From Isoetes taiwanensis (lineage: Eukaryota; Streptophyta; Lycopodiopsida; Isoetales; Isoetaceae), in NCBI GenBank assembly GCA_021234155.1, contig JAJEKV010000016.1, forward strand, positions 21,953,863 through 22,017,862: a stretch of DNA of 64,000 nucleotides, in the 5' to 3' direction. The translations under genes were made by a program, and so were the position numbers. Below are positions 31,497-43,167 of the stretch, piece by piece (within the stretch, counting starts at the first letter, position 1; the number at the start of each line of letters is the position of its first letter). The notes under the pieces were generated by a model. That model saw only the letters and a program-made list of their open reading frames with translations. It ran no database searches and was not told the DNA's origin.

Positions 31497-32040
31497 TTCT
31501 AATGTATAAAGGCAGTTGCAAGGCAAAAAGAGCTAGATTAACATGATCTTACGAATAAAGACAATGCAAAACATTCTTTCAATGCAAGTACAAAAGCTAT
31601 TTGGCCTCCGTGCAATGTTTTGTGCCCTCTTGCACATAGAAAAAATGAAATAAGCCAGTGCCGGGATATTGATTCATATTAAAGGTTCCTCTTAAAGTTT
31701 CTAAACATTTTACAATAAATGTGTCTTTTTAGCCATTATAAGACCGTCCTGGAAGTTCTGATTAATCATTAACCATAGACTACATACACACTATAAACTT
31801 CCATTGTTTAAAAAACATGCCACAACCTTAAAGTGCCACATCTTCGTCTACATAATATTCGTTGTCGATCCATCGCCTGTTAAATCAACATGCCAACCAT
31901 AGTAACCTTGACAAATATAAAGTGGACATAAGGTGAAGACATGAAAAGCTTAGGCAGATTTGTGGACGCCTGAGAACAGTAGTTGTTTAAAGAAGGACTG
32001 GTGTTGATTGTGGTAGCATGGCTTGGAGCATCTTGACTGA
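31497..32040. other. No recognised gene
   Basis: AT-rich flank between the Helitron end and the Copia gag remnant. Confidence 0.55.
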
Positions 32041-32044
32041 GTGA

Positions 32045-32492
32045 TGTAGAGGTATTCAATGGTGGATCCGGCTTTCAAGTATGGAAAGCCAAAATTAAGA
32101 GAATTTTGAAATCGGAAGGGCTCTGGGATCTTGTGAAGCCACCAAAAGAAGCAGATAAATTGCAAGAGGCTATGGCCAGACTCGAGAAACTCAAGCTGAG
32201 TGATGAAAAGGTTAAAAAGGAGAAGGACAAATCCAAGAGCAAAGCTGGTACGTCTGATACATCAGCAAAAATTAGCGAAGCAAAAGGTATAATTTGTAGC
32301 AAAGTAGGTCCGAGTATTTTATTAAGATTGCAAGGTTTGTCTCCTCAAGATATGTGGTTATATCTTCTTAAGAATTATGAAACTAAATCTTCTTCACAGA
32401 TAGATGTTCTTGAAAAAGAGTTAAGACGTCTCAAATATCATGATAGCGATACAATTGTTCGGGCTTGTTTGGCAAATATTCCAGGTGAATGA
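32045..32492 (+). pseudogene. Ty1/Copia gag fragment
   Basis: The translation runs FNGGSGFQVWKAKIKRIL then KSEGLWDLVKPP, which is the opening of Copia gag (N-G-x-N-Y-x-x-W-K-x-x-M-x-x-x-L-x-x-x-G-L-W). It continues with a lysine-rich insert (KLSDEKVKKEKDKSKSKAG) and YLLKNYETKSSSQIDVLEKELRRLKY. It stops at 32,490. About 2 kb of unrelated DNA separates it from Copia pol at 34,488. It could be the same element with gag-integrase lost, or a separate fragment. Confidence 0.75.
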
Positions 32493-34470
32493 ACATCCAG
32501 CTTTAATTTGTTTGTATGTGAGTCTAGGATGGATCTACACTTCCATAAGCATGAGGCAAGCTGATTGTTAATAGATTCTGGAAATAATTGCCACGGCATC
32601 AATGAATCTTTCATCAGGTGAATAAATGCAGGAGCAGGACTATAAGCTGCTGGTTATCCTGAAATATTGAATATAAGTAACTGAGGGCACCCTTAAGCAT
32701 GAAACAATTGCACGATACCAATTCCTTAAATGGTTCTTTCCTGAGAGCTAAGACTAAAATGGTTATGTTTCAAGATGCCACACTCTGACATCTCAAGTTT
32801 TCTCTGCTTGGCCCAAGTCAGATAGTTAATTATGCTATTGTAAACATCATTTCTAAATGTAAGAAAATGTGAACATGGTGGGTATCATCATAGTTAAGTC
32901 ATGCATACTATTTTGAAATAGACATTGCAACGAAAGTGCCAACCACAAATAAATTGTCTCTTTGAAAGCTTTTACAACTTGAGAAACGGATGACATAGGT
33001 TGCAAGGGTCCCTGGAACTGGATATAACGACCTAAAATTGGGCCAAGTTGCAACCTGAATGTGACAGAATATAGAAGGTACATACCATAAAAGAGCATAC
33101 AACTGCGCCTGCCAGAGAATTGCTGGGTGCTAGAGAAAAACGATTATACTATACAAAAAGCAACAATAATGGTTTAGTACATATCACAACTGACATGAAT
33201 GGAGCACTTGATTCGGAATACAAAATGCAGAAATAAGCAATACTATGGATTAAAAGGAGCGAGACAAAGATTTTGTTGTATCTAAACTTAATCGTTCTGC
33301 TCCAGCCTTGAATACAGTCTAAAGAGGCTCCCTATGAGCATGTAGACCTGATTTGGATGTTGTTTGGCTTATAAATCATAAATGCATTCTCTATATAAGT
33401 AACAAGCATCATAAGATTATTCCATAAGATTACTAAATATGCAAGGAACATGTCTAGAAGTGGGGTTTACCTGTACGTGTAGGAAAGAACTGGAAATCAG
33501 CTGTAACTCTGTTTGTCTATGAAAAACGTGTCCCCCCATACTCAAGCCCCTGTCACATGGTGTTATGAGATTGTTAAAGCCAAGCATCAAGACAAATACA
33601 AAGATTAATGTACATATCAGAAGGTAAATCTCAAGAATAATTTGGACTTGAAAGTTACACAGATAGATATAGATTGCAAGAGCCGAATTTGAAGACTTGC
33701 CAGTGGGGAGTCCTAATGAAGACAAAGAATAGATTTGCAATTACCTGGTGCACATTTACTTATGCAGAAGCCAATTGCAAGGCAGAACCCATGAATTTGA
33801 GTGATTTTCGTGTGCAAAATCAAGTCATGCGTGTTATTTAAACTGCTGTACAAAATCAATAGTAATCAACTCTCTGAAAAGAAAAAGCTAGTCAAGTACC
33901 TGGAAGCTTGTAAATTTGAATCAGTGGTATCATGAGCTCCAACTATAAATTTTGATCCAACTATAGCTTCTATACGATATGATACCACCGGAACTTGTGA
34001 CTGTGCCTCAAGCTATGCAAAAAACCAATTGGAGTGGCCGGATTGCATGCCTTCTAGACCGGCATCTATGCATTCGGGCACCTTACACAATATCTAGCTA
34101 GAGGAATATGGGTTATCTGGCATGTATGGGAGATGCCACTGCCTACTACTACCGGATAGATCCACGAAGAAGATAGGATCGATTGTGAAAAGCCCCGTGC
34201 ATGTTAGCCTGGAAAATGCGTGTCATTGTGTTCGATGCCGCCCCTTCATTAGAAATTTCGAAATAGATATGATCATATGATCCATCGCATCTAGAAATCC
34301 ATTCTCGAAATCATTTTTTATTTTTGGATCATCGGAAATATTTCAGGCAGCCAAACTACCCCCTAACCTTAGTAAATCAATTAACAAATAATTCCAAAAA
34401 CATTTCCTGCCATGCCGGAAAATCCCAAATTAACAAAGTAGATATAAGGATAGAAAACTCATAAAGGATG
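32493..34470. other. No recognised gene
   Basis: I see no integrase or protease coding here, although an intact Copia element would carry them between gag and RT. Short open frames show no motif. Confidence 0.55.
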
Positions 34471-34487
34471 TTAAGAATAAGGAGGAG

Positions 34488-36065
34488 ATGACTGATAAGA
34501 AGGAGATTATTGATAAGTATTCACAAGGTAAAGAAGAATCTAAGACTCATATGGATATAGATGATGATAATGACACTGAAATTGGTGGTCAAATAAATGA
34601 GGAACCTGTAGTTGACCAGTTACCTATAGGCGACATCCAACCACTTAGAAAACGCAAAAGTGAGGTTGAACGCTTAAAAGAAAATTTGCAAGTAGACAAG
34701 GAGTTGTATGGTAGACATGAATCAGGTAAAAGTAGACGTCTGCAAGCAGTTTTCCTACCAGATCATAATGTTCCTGCTCTTATGGCATTATTTGAACCTG
34801 GTATACCTAACAGTTTTGATGAAGCAATTAATGCAGAAGATGGGAAGCATGCAATGGACGATGAGATGCAATCATTTATTAGTAATAAAACATATGAGCT
34901 AGTAAAGCGTCCTGAAGGGAAGAATATAGTTCGGAACAAATGGATTTTCAAAATAAAGAGAGGACCAGATGGAAGCTTACAAAAGTATAAAGCTCGACTT
35001 GTTGCACAGGGCTTCTCACAGAAAAAAGGTATAGATTATGAGGAAACTTTTTCACCTATTGTTAAAATAACCAGTTTGAGAACTATTTTAGCATATGCAA
35101 ATGCCAATGACTTAGAGCTACATCATATGGATGTAAGCACAGCTTTTTTGAATGCAGATGTTGAAGAAGAAATATATATGAAACAGGCGCCAGGATATGA
35201 GCAAGGAGAAGACATGGTGTGGAAATTAAAAAAAGGAGTTTATGGACTAAGGCAGGCTCCAAGACAATGGTATGTATGCATAGACAATCACTTAAGAAAG
35301 CAAAAGTTTTAAAAGCTAAAATCTGATGGGAATCTTTATATCTTTCGCGATAATGATAAATTCTGCATAATAGCTCTATATGTAGATGATTGCATAATGG
35401 CGTCAAATGATGCAGATTGCCTAGATCGTTGCAAAGTGTTAAAGAAAAAATTTAAAATGACAGATCTAGGTGAACTAAAGCTATTTCTTGGCATAGAAGT
35501 GCATAGAGAGAGCGAGAGAAGCTAGAAGAATGATTCTTACGCAAACACGAAATATTCAGGGCATTTTAGAAAGATTCAGAATGGACGCATGCAATCCAGC
35601 AAAAACACCCATGGTAGCTTGTACAAAATCAAGTAATGAAATGTGTCCCAAAATAGATTCTGAAAAGGCTTTTATAGAAAAAGTACCATTTAGAGAGCTT
35701 ATTGGCTGTTTGCTATATGTAGCTAATTGTACACGTCCAGACATAGCTTATGCAATTAATTTTCTAAGTCGGTTCCTAGACAATCCAGGACAAGCACATT
35801 GGTTTGCAGCAAAACGAGTGCTTAGATATTTGAAAGGAACTCTCAATGATGGACTAGGGTTCTAAAAGCATATGCAGATGCAGATTGGGCAAGAGATATA
35901 GATTCTCGCAAATCCACCTCTGGGTATGTTACCATGTTAGGAGGAGCAACTATATCGTGGAGAATTAAGAAACAATCCTCAATTGCTATGTCATTGGCAG
36001 AAGCTGAATTTGCAGCGGTGTCGCTCACAGCTAAAGAACTTATGTGGCTAAAAGGATTATTAGAA
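34488..36065 (+). pseudogene. Ty1/Copia reverse transcriptase and RNase H (first part)
   Basis: The frame 34,488-35,312 carries the Copia RT start: WIFKIKRGPDGSLQKYKARL, VAQGFSQKKGIDYEETFSP, DVSTAFLNADVEEEIYMKQ and LKKGVYGLRQAPRQW. After an in-frame TAA the same frame gives ALYVDDCIMASN (YVDD catalytic motif) and DLGELKLFLGIEV. After another stop and a shift come YVANCTRPDIAYAINFLSRF and the RNase H domain (AYADADWARDIDSRKSTSGY, then LAEAEFAAVSLTAKELMWLK). The element is cut here by an antisense LINE and resumes at about 38,400. Several stops make it non-functional. Confidence 0.93.
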
Positions 36066-38399
36066 GAATAGAATAGAATAGAATAGAATAGAATAGATTT
36101 TTTAACGTCCACGGAGACCAATAGGTCATGGGACCCATACAATGGGCTAGTACAATCATTACTACTAGGATTAAAAAACCCCTGCCTCGAAAGGTTTTCA
36201 AGGGAAAAACCTTTGCAGTAATGATGATACTAGACAAGCGGAGATAATGACTACTGAGGGCTCAGTAATTGCAGACGTTTATCTAGAACCTCAAGTATGT
36301 ATAATGCCAAGTCATGCACAGATGGTGCTCTGAGAAGTTGTGGAAGCGTGGAATGGAATGCTAAGGTCAAAAAATGATTCCGGACTATCTCAAAAGCAGG
36401 GCAACTCAGAAGAGTATGGCTTTCATCTTTAATAATCTGTAACTGGCAACAGGTGCATAGTCTCGCTTCTCGCGGCAATTACGGCCGCTCCCATCTACCT
36501 GTCTCAATCCATAGCCTGTGGGACCCCGTGCGAATTGATGCAATAGCTACAAGCTTGTTCCTGGACAATGAAGCAAGCAAATAAGCTTGGGGCCCTGGTG
36601 CCAAGGCGGGATTTATGTGTGCATGATAATAACCAGTTTTCACTTGGGCCAAAGTAACTGCGTCCCATATCTTTTGAGAAAAACGACCATTGAGATATTG
36701 TTGCAAAAGCTCAGTACCAGAACTAGCAAGCATCAGGCAGTGCTCTGGTTGCACAGCCCAACGAGAAAACCATGTAGTGCAATGCTCTTTCCAACATCAT
36801 TTCAAACGCTGAGGAGATTCAGCCATGGCAAGTGCAAGAACATGATACCTAACATCATCCATGTGGTGCACCTTGCAGATATAGTGGAGATGGCGCTTTA
36901 TGACAGAATGTTGAAGAGGACAAAAACATGTCTCTTGTAAAAGAATAGCATAGGGCACCGTTGTTTTAACTTCGAGGCTGTAAGTGAGAAAAGACTTTTG
37001 CACCCGCTCCAAGCTCTCCCAAGCACTAGCACTAATGGCAGGCCCCCACACTTCAGAACCATACAGTAAAACAGGCTCTACCAAAGCCCGAAACAAGTGG
37101 GCTTTCCGTGGCCAATCATGAATTTCTGCGTGAAAACAATTGTTTTGCATTGCATAGAGTGCTCTCCATCCAACAGCCACCCGCTTGGTAGTACACTGTT
37201 CCCAAAGTGTGTTCTTGTAGCTATCTACAACTTCAACTTCGTGGCTATCATAGTGCATAGTGGGAACATTGTGACGAGAAGATTGAACTACCAAAAGCTT
37301 GGTCTTTTGGAGATTAACAAGCAGACCTGTGTTCTCACAAAAACTGTGTAGAGCATGTAAATGTTGCTGCATACTAGCAGCGGTATGTGCCAGACGTGAA
37401 ACATCATCAGCATACATAAGTTGCCTAATGATATAGTGTGCCAAATGTGGACCTCCGCCGCCATGATTATCAAACCATTCTTCCAATTGATCAATGTACA
37501 AGCCAAAGAGTGTAGGAGATAAAGGGCAACCCCGATTTTAACTCCAATATTGCTAGTGATTTGAGTACCGATCTTTGGAAATTTAGCAAAACCCTTTCAT
37601 AGAGCCGATAAACCGCATTTTGAAGGTCTTGTGGAACCCCAAGTGCCGCAAGTCTTCGCCAAAGAAGCTCGCGTGGTAATCAGACGTATCAAAAGCGAAG
37701 TAAAATCCACAAAGCATATATAGAGGTCTTGTTTCAATAAGCATGCGCAAGAAAATATGGTCTATTGTAGAATGGCATGGACGAAAGCCTGCCTATCCTA
37801 CAAAGACGTAACACCGCGATATGTTACGCCCATGATGTCAATCGCTTCGCAAGAAGACGGCTAAGAGCTTTGAAAATATGGAACTTACCATGATCATGCG
37901 ATAATTAGAAGGGTCATGCTTATCACCGCTTTGTAAATTGGTACGACCTTACCGACAAATTTAAGTTTTTCGCAAGCCTTCTTGCAAAGCTTGATTTAAA
38001 GAGTAGTGATGATTGGAAGCAATAGCGGACCCCACATTTAAGCAATTTCGCTTTGCAAACCTTGAGGATCGGGAGACTTGCCATTAGATAGATGCCTTGA
38101 TCCTTCTTTGACTTCCTCCTCTGTGAATTGAAGAATATCACCTACCAAAGGAGGCACATAATTAAGGACCCCATGATGATCATATAAGTGGACCAATCGC
38201 TCATCCCATTGCTGCATAGAAATATGTCCAAAGATAGGAGGTGGTCAATATAATATTTTGCGCCAGAAGGTCCGAGGCTCACGTAGCAGTAATTCAAACA
38301 TTTGCTTCTGATGCTCAGCAACAAAGCGTGCCTTCTTGCATTTCAAAACAGACTTATAATCCTGAATGGAATAACGCAAAGCTAATACAGCATTATACA
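36066..38399 (-). pseudogene. Antisense LINE nested in Copia, (GAATA)n tail
   Basis: Read on the minus strand from 38,399, the pieces are a pre-RT region (VLALRYSIQDYKSVLKCKKA, FWRKILY), damaged RT with several small deletions (37,900-37,500), GCPLSPTLFGLYIDQLEEW, LMYADDVSRLA (YADD, about 37,395), then KRVAVGWRALYAMQNN and the C-terminal IASIRTGSHRLWIETGRW and CTCCQLQIIKDESHTLLSC block. It ends in a conserved non-coding tail and six TATTC units (36,066-36,095). It is 5'-truncated. The Copia frame resumes on its right with about 20 codons missing, so insertion came with a small target deletion. Confidence 0.9.
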
Positions 38400-38629
38400 G
38401 TGATAGCATGAGTTGTATAGCAATGACCAAAAACCCTGTAATGCATGAAAGAACAAAACATATTGAGCTACATATGCATTTTGTCAGAGATTTGGTCAGG
38501 AAAGGTCTAATACAGGTAATATATGTGCCGAGTAATGATCAAATTGCCGATATTCTCACAAGCTTTGCCAGAGGACAAATGTATCAAATTCAAGCTAAGG
38601 ATTGGCATCAGTGTGACATGAAGGAGGAG
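38400..38629 (+). pseudogene. Copia RNase H (second part) and polypurine tract
   Basis: The translation gives DSMSCIAMTKNPVMHERTKH then IELHMHFVRDLV, YVPSNDQIADILT and the tail of pol. This is the direct continuation of the RNase H at 36,060 after the nested LINE. The polypurine tract AAGGAGGAG (38,621-38,629) stands immediately before the LTR. Confidence 0.9.
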
Positions 38630-39270
38630 TGTTGGCGTAATATCATGTCATAAAAAATAAAAATAAAAAGAAAAAAAATGCATGGCATGGCATGTGGCAG
38701 AATAGAACAAAGCAAACCGACATTAGTATAATTACAAATTGAATGAATATTGTTGAGACAACCATCAAAAAAAAAAGGGAAGAAATAGGCGGCTGTCACA
38801 AAAGCGTCACAGGTTGTTTTGCCGGAATTGATTTGAAGCAGCAACAGGCCGATTTGTTGTTTTGCCGGAAGTGATTTAAAGCAGCCGATTCACCCAGATC
38901 GGCACCTCATCTAATGCAGGATTGAGATCAAGTGGCAGGTTCAGAATTGATGAAGCTCTTAGGTTCTTGTGTTCTTGTTGCGCTAGCTTATTTAGTTGGA
39001 ACGGATTGACAGCGGCGAATCGCCCAATAGGCTCTGGGTTTTTCTACCTGGAATGTATTTGTAGCAGCGGATCGCGAATTGGGCTCTCAATTCGTTACAG
39101 TTTGCAGGCTTGAGATATCTTCATGAATCAAGACTACAAAACAAGGCTGAGGTCAGCATAATTTTGTAAGTTCTGTTATCAGCTGATGAAGGATTATTGA
39201 CTGTAAAAGTCTTATTGAGGAAAAGTTATTTCTTGAAGTATGTGGTTGTCTTTGATACTAAAGTCTATCA
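38630..39270 (+). mobile_element. Copia 3' LTR
   Basis: It begins TGTTGGCGTAATATC right after the polypurine tract and ends TCTATCA at 39,270, where GATTC repeat starts abruptly, giving a 641-bp LTR with TG...CA ends. No matching 5' LTR occurs in the window, so the start is well supported and the end rests on the repeat junction. Internal A-rich runs near 38,655-38,680 may be its polyadenylation region. Confidence 0.75.
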
Positions 39271-40450
39271 GAATCCATGTAGATTCCCTTAAATTCTCTT
39301 AAATTCTAAGAAAATTTCCTAAATTCTCCAAGATTTCATCAAGATTCATCTAGATTCTCAAAGATTTTTGAAGATCCCCTTTGATTCCCAAAAATCCTCT
39401 CCTAATTCCTATAGATTTCTTAAGCTCCTCTTGAGATTCCCCTAGATTCTCAAATATTAACCCAAGAGTCCTCTAGATTCTCAAGTTTCTATGTAGATTC
39501 TCCTAGATTCCCTTAGCTTCTATGAAGATTCCCCTAGATCCTACATGATTCCATCAAGATTCCATTAGATTCTCAAGAGGGACTGTACAAATTTGTCTAG
39601 AAGCCAAATGCAAGTCGAATGAAAATTCAATAAAGATTCTCCTACATTCTTCAAGACTCTGAAAAGATTCCCCTAGATTCTTTGAGATTCCAGCAATGTT
39701 CCCTTTAATTTTCTAAGATTCCATAAACATTCCCTTACATTGTCCAATATTTTATGAAGATTCCCCCCCAAAACACACAGTGCAAAAGATTTCCCTAGAT
39801 TCCCTAGGATTCGATAAAGGTTCCCCTAGATTCGCAAGGTTCTACAAGGATTCCCCTAGATTTCCAAAGTTTATCCCACAACATTCTATGTAGATTCTCC
39901 TAGATTCAACAAAGATTCCACAAAATTCTCCAAGATTCCATCAAGATTCCTCTATATTCTCAAAGAGTTTGTGAATATTCTCCTAGATTCCCATAGATTA
40001 CCAAAGATCCTCTTCTGATTCCCCTAGGTTTCCTAAGATTCTCTTGAGATTCTTCTAGATTCTCAAGTATTATCCCAAGATTCCTCTAGATTCTCCAAGT
40101 TTCTATGTAGATTCTCCTAGATTTCCTTAGATTCTATAAAGATTCGTCTAAATTTTCTTTTGCCTCTCGTAGATTTCCTAAGATTCTCTTGAGATTCCTT
40201 TAGATTCTTCAAGATCTTATGAAGATTCCCTTAGATTCTTATGAATTACCATAGATTTCGTGAATTTCTAAGATTCCAAGAAGATTCTTTGAGTTTATCA
40301 CATTGGCTCCAACTACGACAAAACGATACCAAGGCACCACTCATTGGAAAGCTCTTGACAAGAGGAATCCAAGGGGTGGGTCCCACTTTCAGTTGACCCC
40401 GCCATTTGATGGCAATGTAGAAAAGGAATCTTCTTGGAGAGTCAACCATA
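39271..40450. repeat. GATTC-rich repeat, copy 4
   Basis: It starts exactly at the Copia LTR end, at a point equivalent to 11,191 in copy 2, and then runs collinear with copy 2 to about 12,390, including the GACTGTACAAA marker (39,583), the AAAACACACAGTG marker (39,770) and the CACATTGGCTCCAACTAC border (40,299). The two copies are direct repeats about 28 kb apart with high identity. The left part of this copy is missing. Confidence 0.88.
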
Positions 40451-40454
40451 AATG

Positions 40455-40710
40455 CTTTGCCACCTCACTACCTTTTTATTAAATGGTGCCACCTCACCTC
40501 CTTTAATACTAAAAAAATGCAATTTAATTAAAAAAAAATTACTGGCTAGGATTTTTCCTCCCCCTTTTAATCTAACAGATAAGAATTAAATCCACCTTTT
40601 TATCGATGGCGAAGATCAAATCCCCAAATTCGACGACCCAGACGATGACACTTCAATCTTCACCCACAAGCGGGCTGCTTGGGGTAGATAGACGTGGCAA
40701 TGTCTCAGCC
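40455..40710 (-). repeat. Shared hairpin module, copy B (no hairpin retained)
   Basis: This is the reverse complement of 20,090-20,380: AAATGGTGCCACCTCACCTC, the TTTTAATCTAACAGATAAGA stretch, CCCCAAATTCGACGACCC and CAAGCGGGCTGCTTGGGG. It follows GATTC copy 4, in the mirror arrangement of copy A after copy 3. The hairpin end itself is missing here (the match stops near GACGTGGCA). Confidence 0.78.
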
Positions 40711-41470
40711 GTTGATCTTGTAGTGCTCTTGCTAATATCGGCAACTCTAACTAATCAATCTAAACATTCCAACCACACATCTTCAACTTGGCTATAATGG
40801 CCTGGAACTTCTTTTGAAAAACGCATCTTGGCTTCTTCCCACATCTTCGAAGGCAAACTACACTTTTTATATGCGCATAATACCTTCCCTTCATTCTCGA
40901 ATTGTGCCTATGCTTCCATGAAGAATCAGCTGAAGGTATGGGAACTACAAAGCATGAACAATTACATAAATTAAAACACAACAACTGGTGACAAAAAACA
41001 AGGCCACTCTATCTATCACATACCATCTTTTATATCGAGTGGCTTCTTTACATACCTTTCCTTAGTGTCGATGATTGAAAGCAATTTATACAACCTAGTC
41101 AATTGTGCATTTAGCCTTCTGCCAAATACATAATACTCATTCACTGATGCTTTCACATCCTTAGTAAAAGATTCCTTTCCACCCCGAGAAACTATTTGCA
41201 TACGATAACACATGTTCACTGCCAGTTTACATTTCAAACATGTCCTAGGAAGTACTACATTTTCTATATTCTTTTTTTTTTCATCCTACCTTCTGTTAAA
41301 AATTTCAAATGCACGTGCGTACCATATATTCTTTTGCAAAAAAAAAAAACCATCTGAAATCGATAGCAACCACCACCATGTTGAGTAACACCTAACTATA
41401 TGAATCAAAATTTACATGCAGATAACAATGTACATGGAATCAATTCAATTTAGCACATATCCCATCCCCC
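40711..41470. other. No recognised gene
   Basis: AT-rich DNA. The minus strand has two short open frames (40,760-40,984 and 41,016-41,237) without recognisable motifs. Confidence 0.55.
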
Positions 41471-42051
41471 AAGCTTTGGCCCAAGTGAAAACTGGTCATT
41501 ATCATGCACACATAAATCCCACCTTGGCACCAGGGCCCCAAGCTTATTTGCTTGCTTCATTGTCCAGGAACAAGCTTGTAGCTATTGCATCAATTCGCAC
41601 GGGGTCCCATAGGCTACGGATTGAGACAGGTAGATGGGAGCGGCCGCAATTGCCGCGAGAAGCGAGACTATGTGCCTGCTGCCAGTTACAGGTTATTGAA
41701 GATGAAAGCCATACTCTTCTGAGTTGCCCTGCTTTTGAGATAGTCCAGAATCATTTTTTGACCTTAGCATTCCATTCCACGCTTCCACAACTTCTCAGAG
41801 CACCATCTGTGCATGACTTGGCATTATACATACTTGAGGTTCGAGATAAACGTCTGCAATTACTGAGCCATCAGTAGTCATTATCTCCGCTTGTCTAGTA
41901 TCATCATTACTGCAAAGGTTTTTCCCTTGAAAACCTTTCAAGGCAGGGGTTTTTTAATCCTAGTATTATGATTGTACTAGCCCATTGTATGGGTCCCATG
42001 ACCTATTGGTCTCCGTGGACGTTAAAAAATCTATTCTATTCTATTCTATTC
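41471..42051 (+). pseudogene. LINE 3' fragment, sister of the 36-kb copy, (CTATT)n tail
   Basis: It begins mid-ORF (ALAQVKTGHYHAHINPTLAP) and encodes the last 130 residues of the LINE ORF with the CACCQLQVIEDESHTLLSC motif. The 3' non-coding tail follows and ends in four CTATT units (42,031-42,050). Only about 10 amino acids differ from the nested copy at 36,251-36,640, so both are recent. The 5' truncation is severe. The two copies are inverted relative to each other 5 kb apart. Confidence 0.9.
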
Positions 42052-43098
42052 CTTAGGCCTATCTAAATAAAAGCTTCCTTCACCGACATCGTTCACCTCA
42101 GCAATCCAGAATGGGAACCAAACCTATCACCATGCAGTGTGTAGAGAAGGAAGCTCTTCACAGCCCTGTTAGTGATATATACATCTATTTAATAGTTTAG
42201 ATGCTTTTTATGTTCATCTCATGCAGTTTTCTTCCTTTTACAATGATGGTATGTGAGAACAAATCCCAAATTTTAGCTTTAAGCCACCAAGGAGCTAAAG
42301 GTAGACACGAAGATCATGCTCATCACATCATTTGCACATCCATTATTATGTCCGTTAAACTCGCTTCTATCCAAAAACTGCAAGTTTGTGTCAGAGAAAT
42401 GCAGGAGAATTACAAGATGCTCATTATAGCAGTGCTTAGAGAAAGCAATTACTATACTTGGCAATGTGGGGAACACAATCTAGGCTGAAATATCAGATGC
42501 CATCAGAACATGACCCCTACATTGAATAGTGCATAGCTATAGCATGCTTTATCTTCATGTTACTTAAACTGAGTGCCACATACATCACTACCATGCAGTT
42601 GAAAGTAATGGGATGTGTATTTTGTATATAGTAATAATACATTTTGTATCCTATTAGACACTTCTACACGTGCCTTGTTTAACTTCTCAAGCAACCCATT
42701 GACCTAGACCCAAAAAATCCCTCCCATACCAAACATCATCAACAAATTCACATAAAATAATTATCACTAAACCTCAAAATCATTACTCAATAAATCCCTT
42801 CTACCTTACCATTATCCAAACTTCATTACTAAGTTTAAATTGATCATCCTTCAATAACAACAACGTGCCATGGCACTACAGATTGGCCTATGCTATGGTT
42901 TATGTGTTTGGCTGCTTCATGTATTTAAAATATTACACTGCAGTTGGTGTTTCTAGGTTTCCATCTTGGTGTACGTCATTGTTATTTCTAGTCTAGGCTA
43001 TTAATAATGGTTTTAATTAGAGTGGTTGGAACAAGAAGAAGCATATATTTCATTCATGTAATGGTATCCTTTTCTAGTAAAATGGTCGCTAAGAGACT
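42052..43098. other. No recognised gene
   Basis: AT-rich; nothing coding is recognised on either strand. Confidence 0.6.
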
Positions 43099-43108
43099 AG
43101 CATTTATA

Positions 43109-43157
43109 GTATTATAGTGGTTTAATATATTCTTATATTCTTCAAAAAAAAAAAAAA
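43109..43157 (+). mobile_element. 49-bp 5'-truncated retroposon with poly(A)
   Basis: AGCATTTATA flanks the insertion on both sides (43,099-43,108 and 43,158-43,167). Between the copies are about 35 bp of 3'-end sequence (ending ATTCTTATATTCTTC) and about 15 A residues. Target duplications plus poly(A) show L1-mediated insertion that was truncated almost immediately. Confidence 0.8.
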
Positions 43158-43167
43158 AGCATTTATA

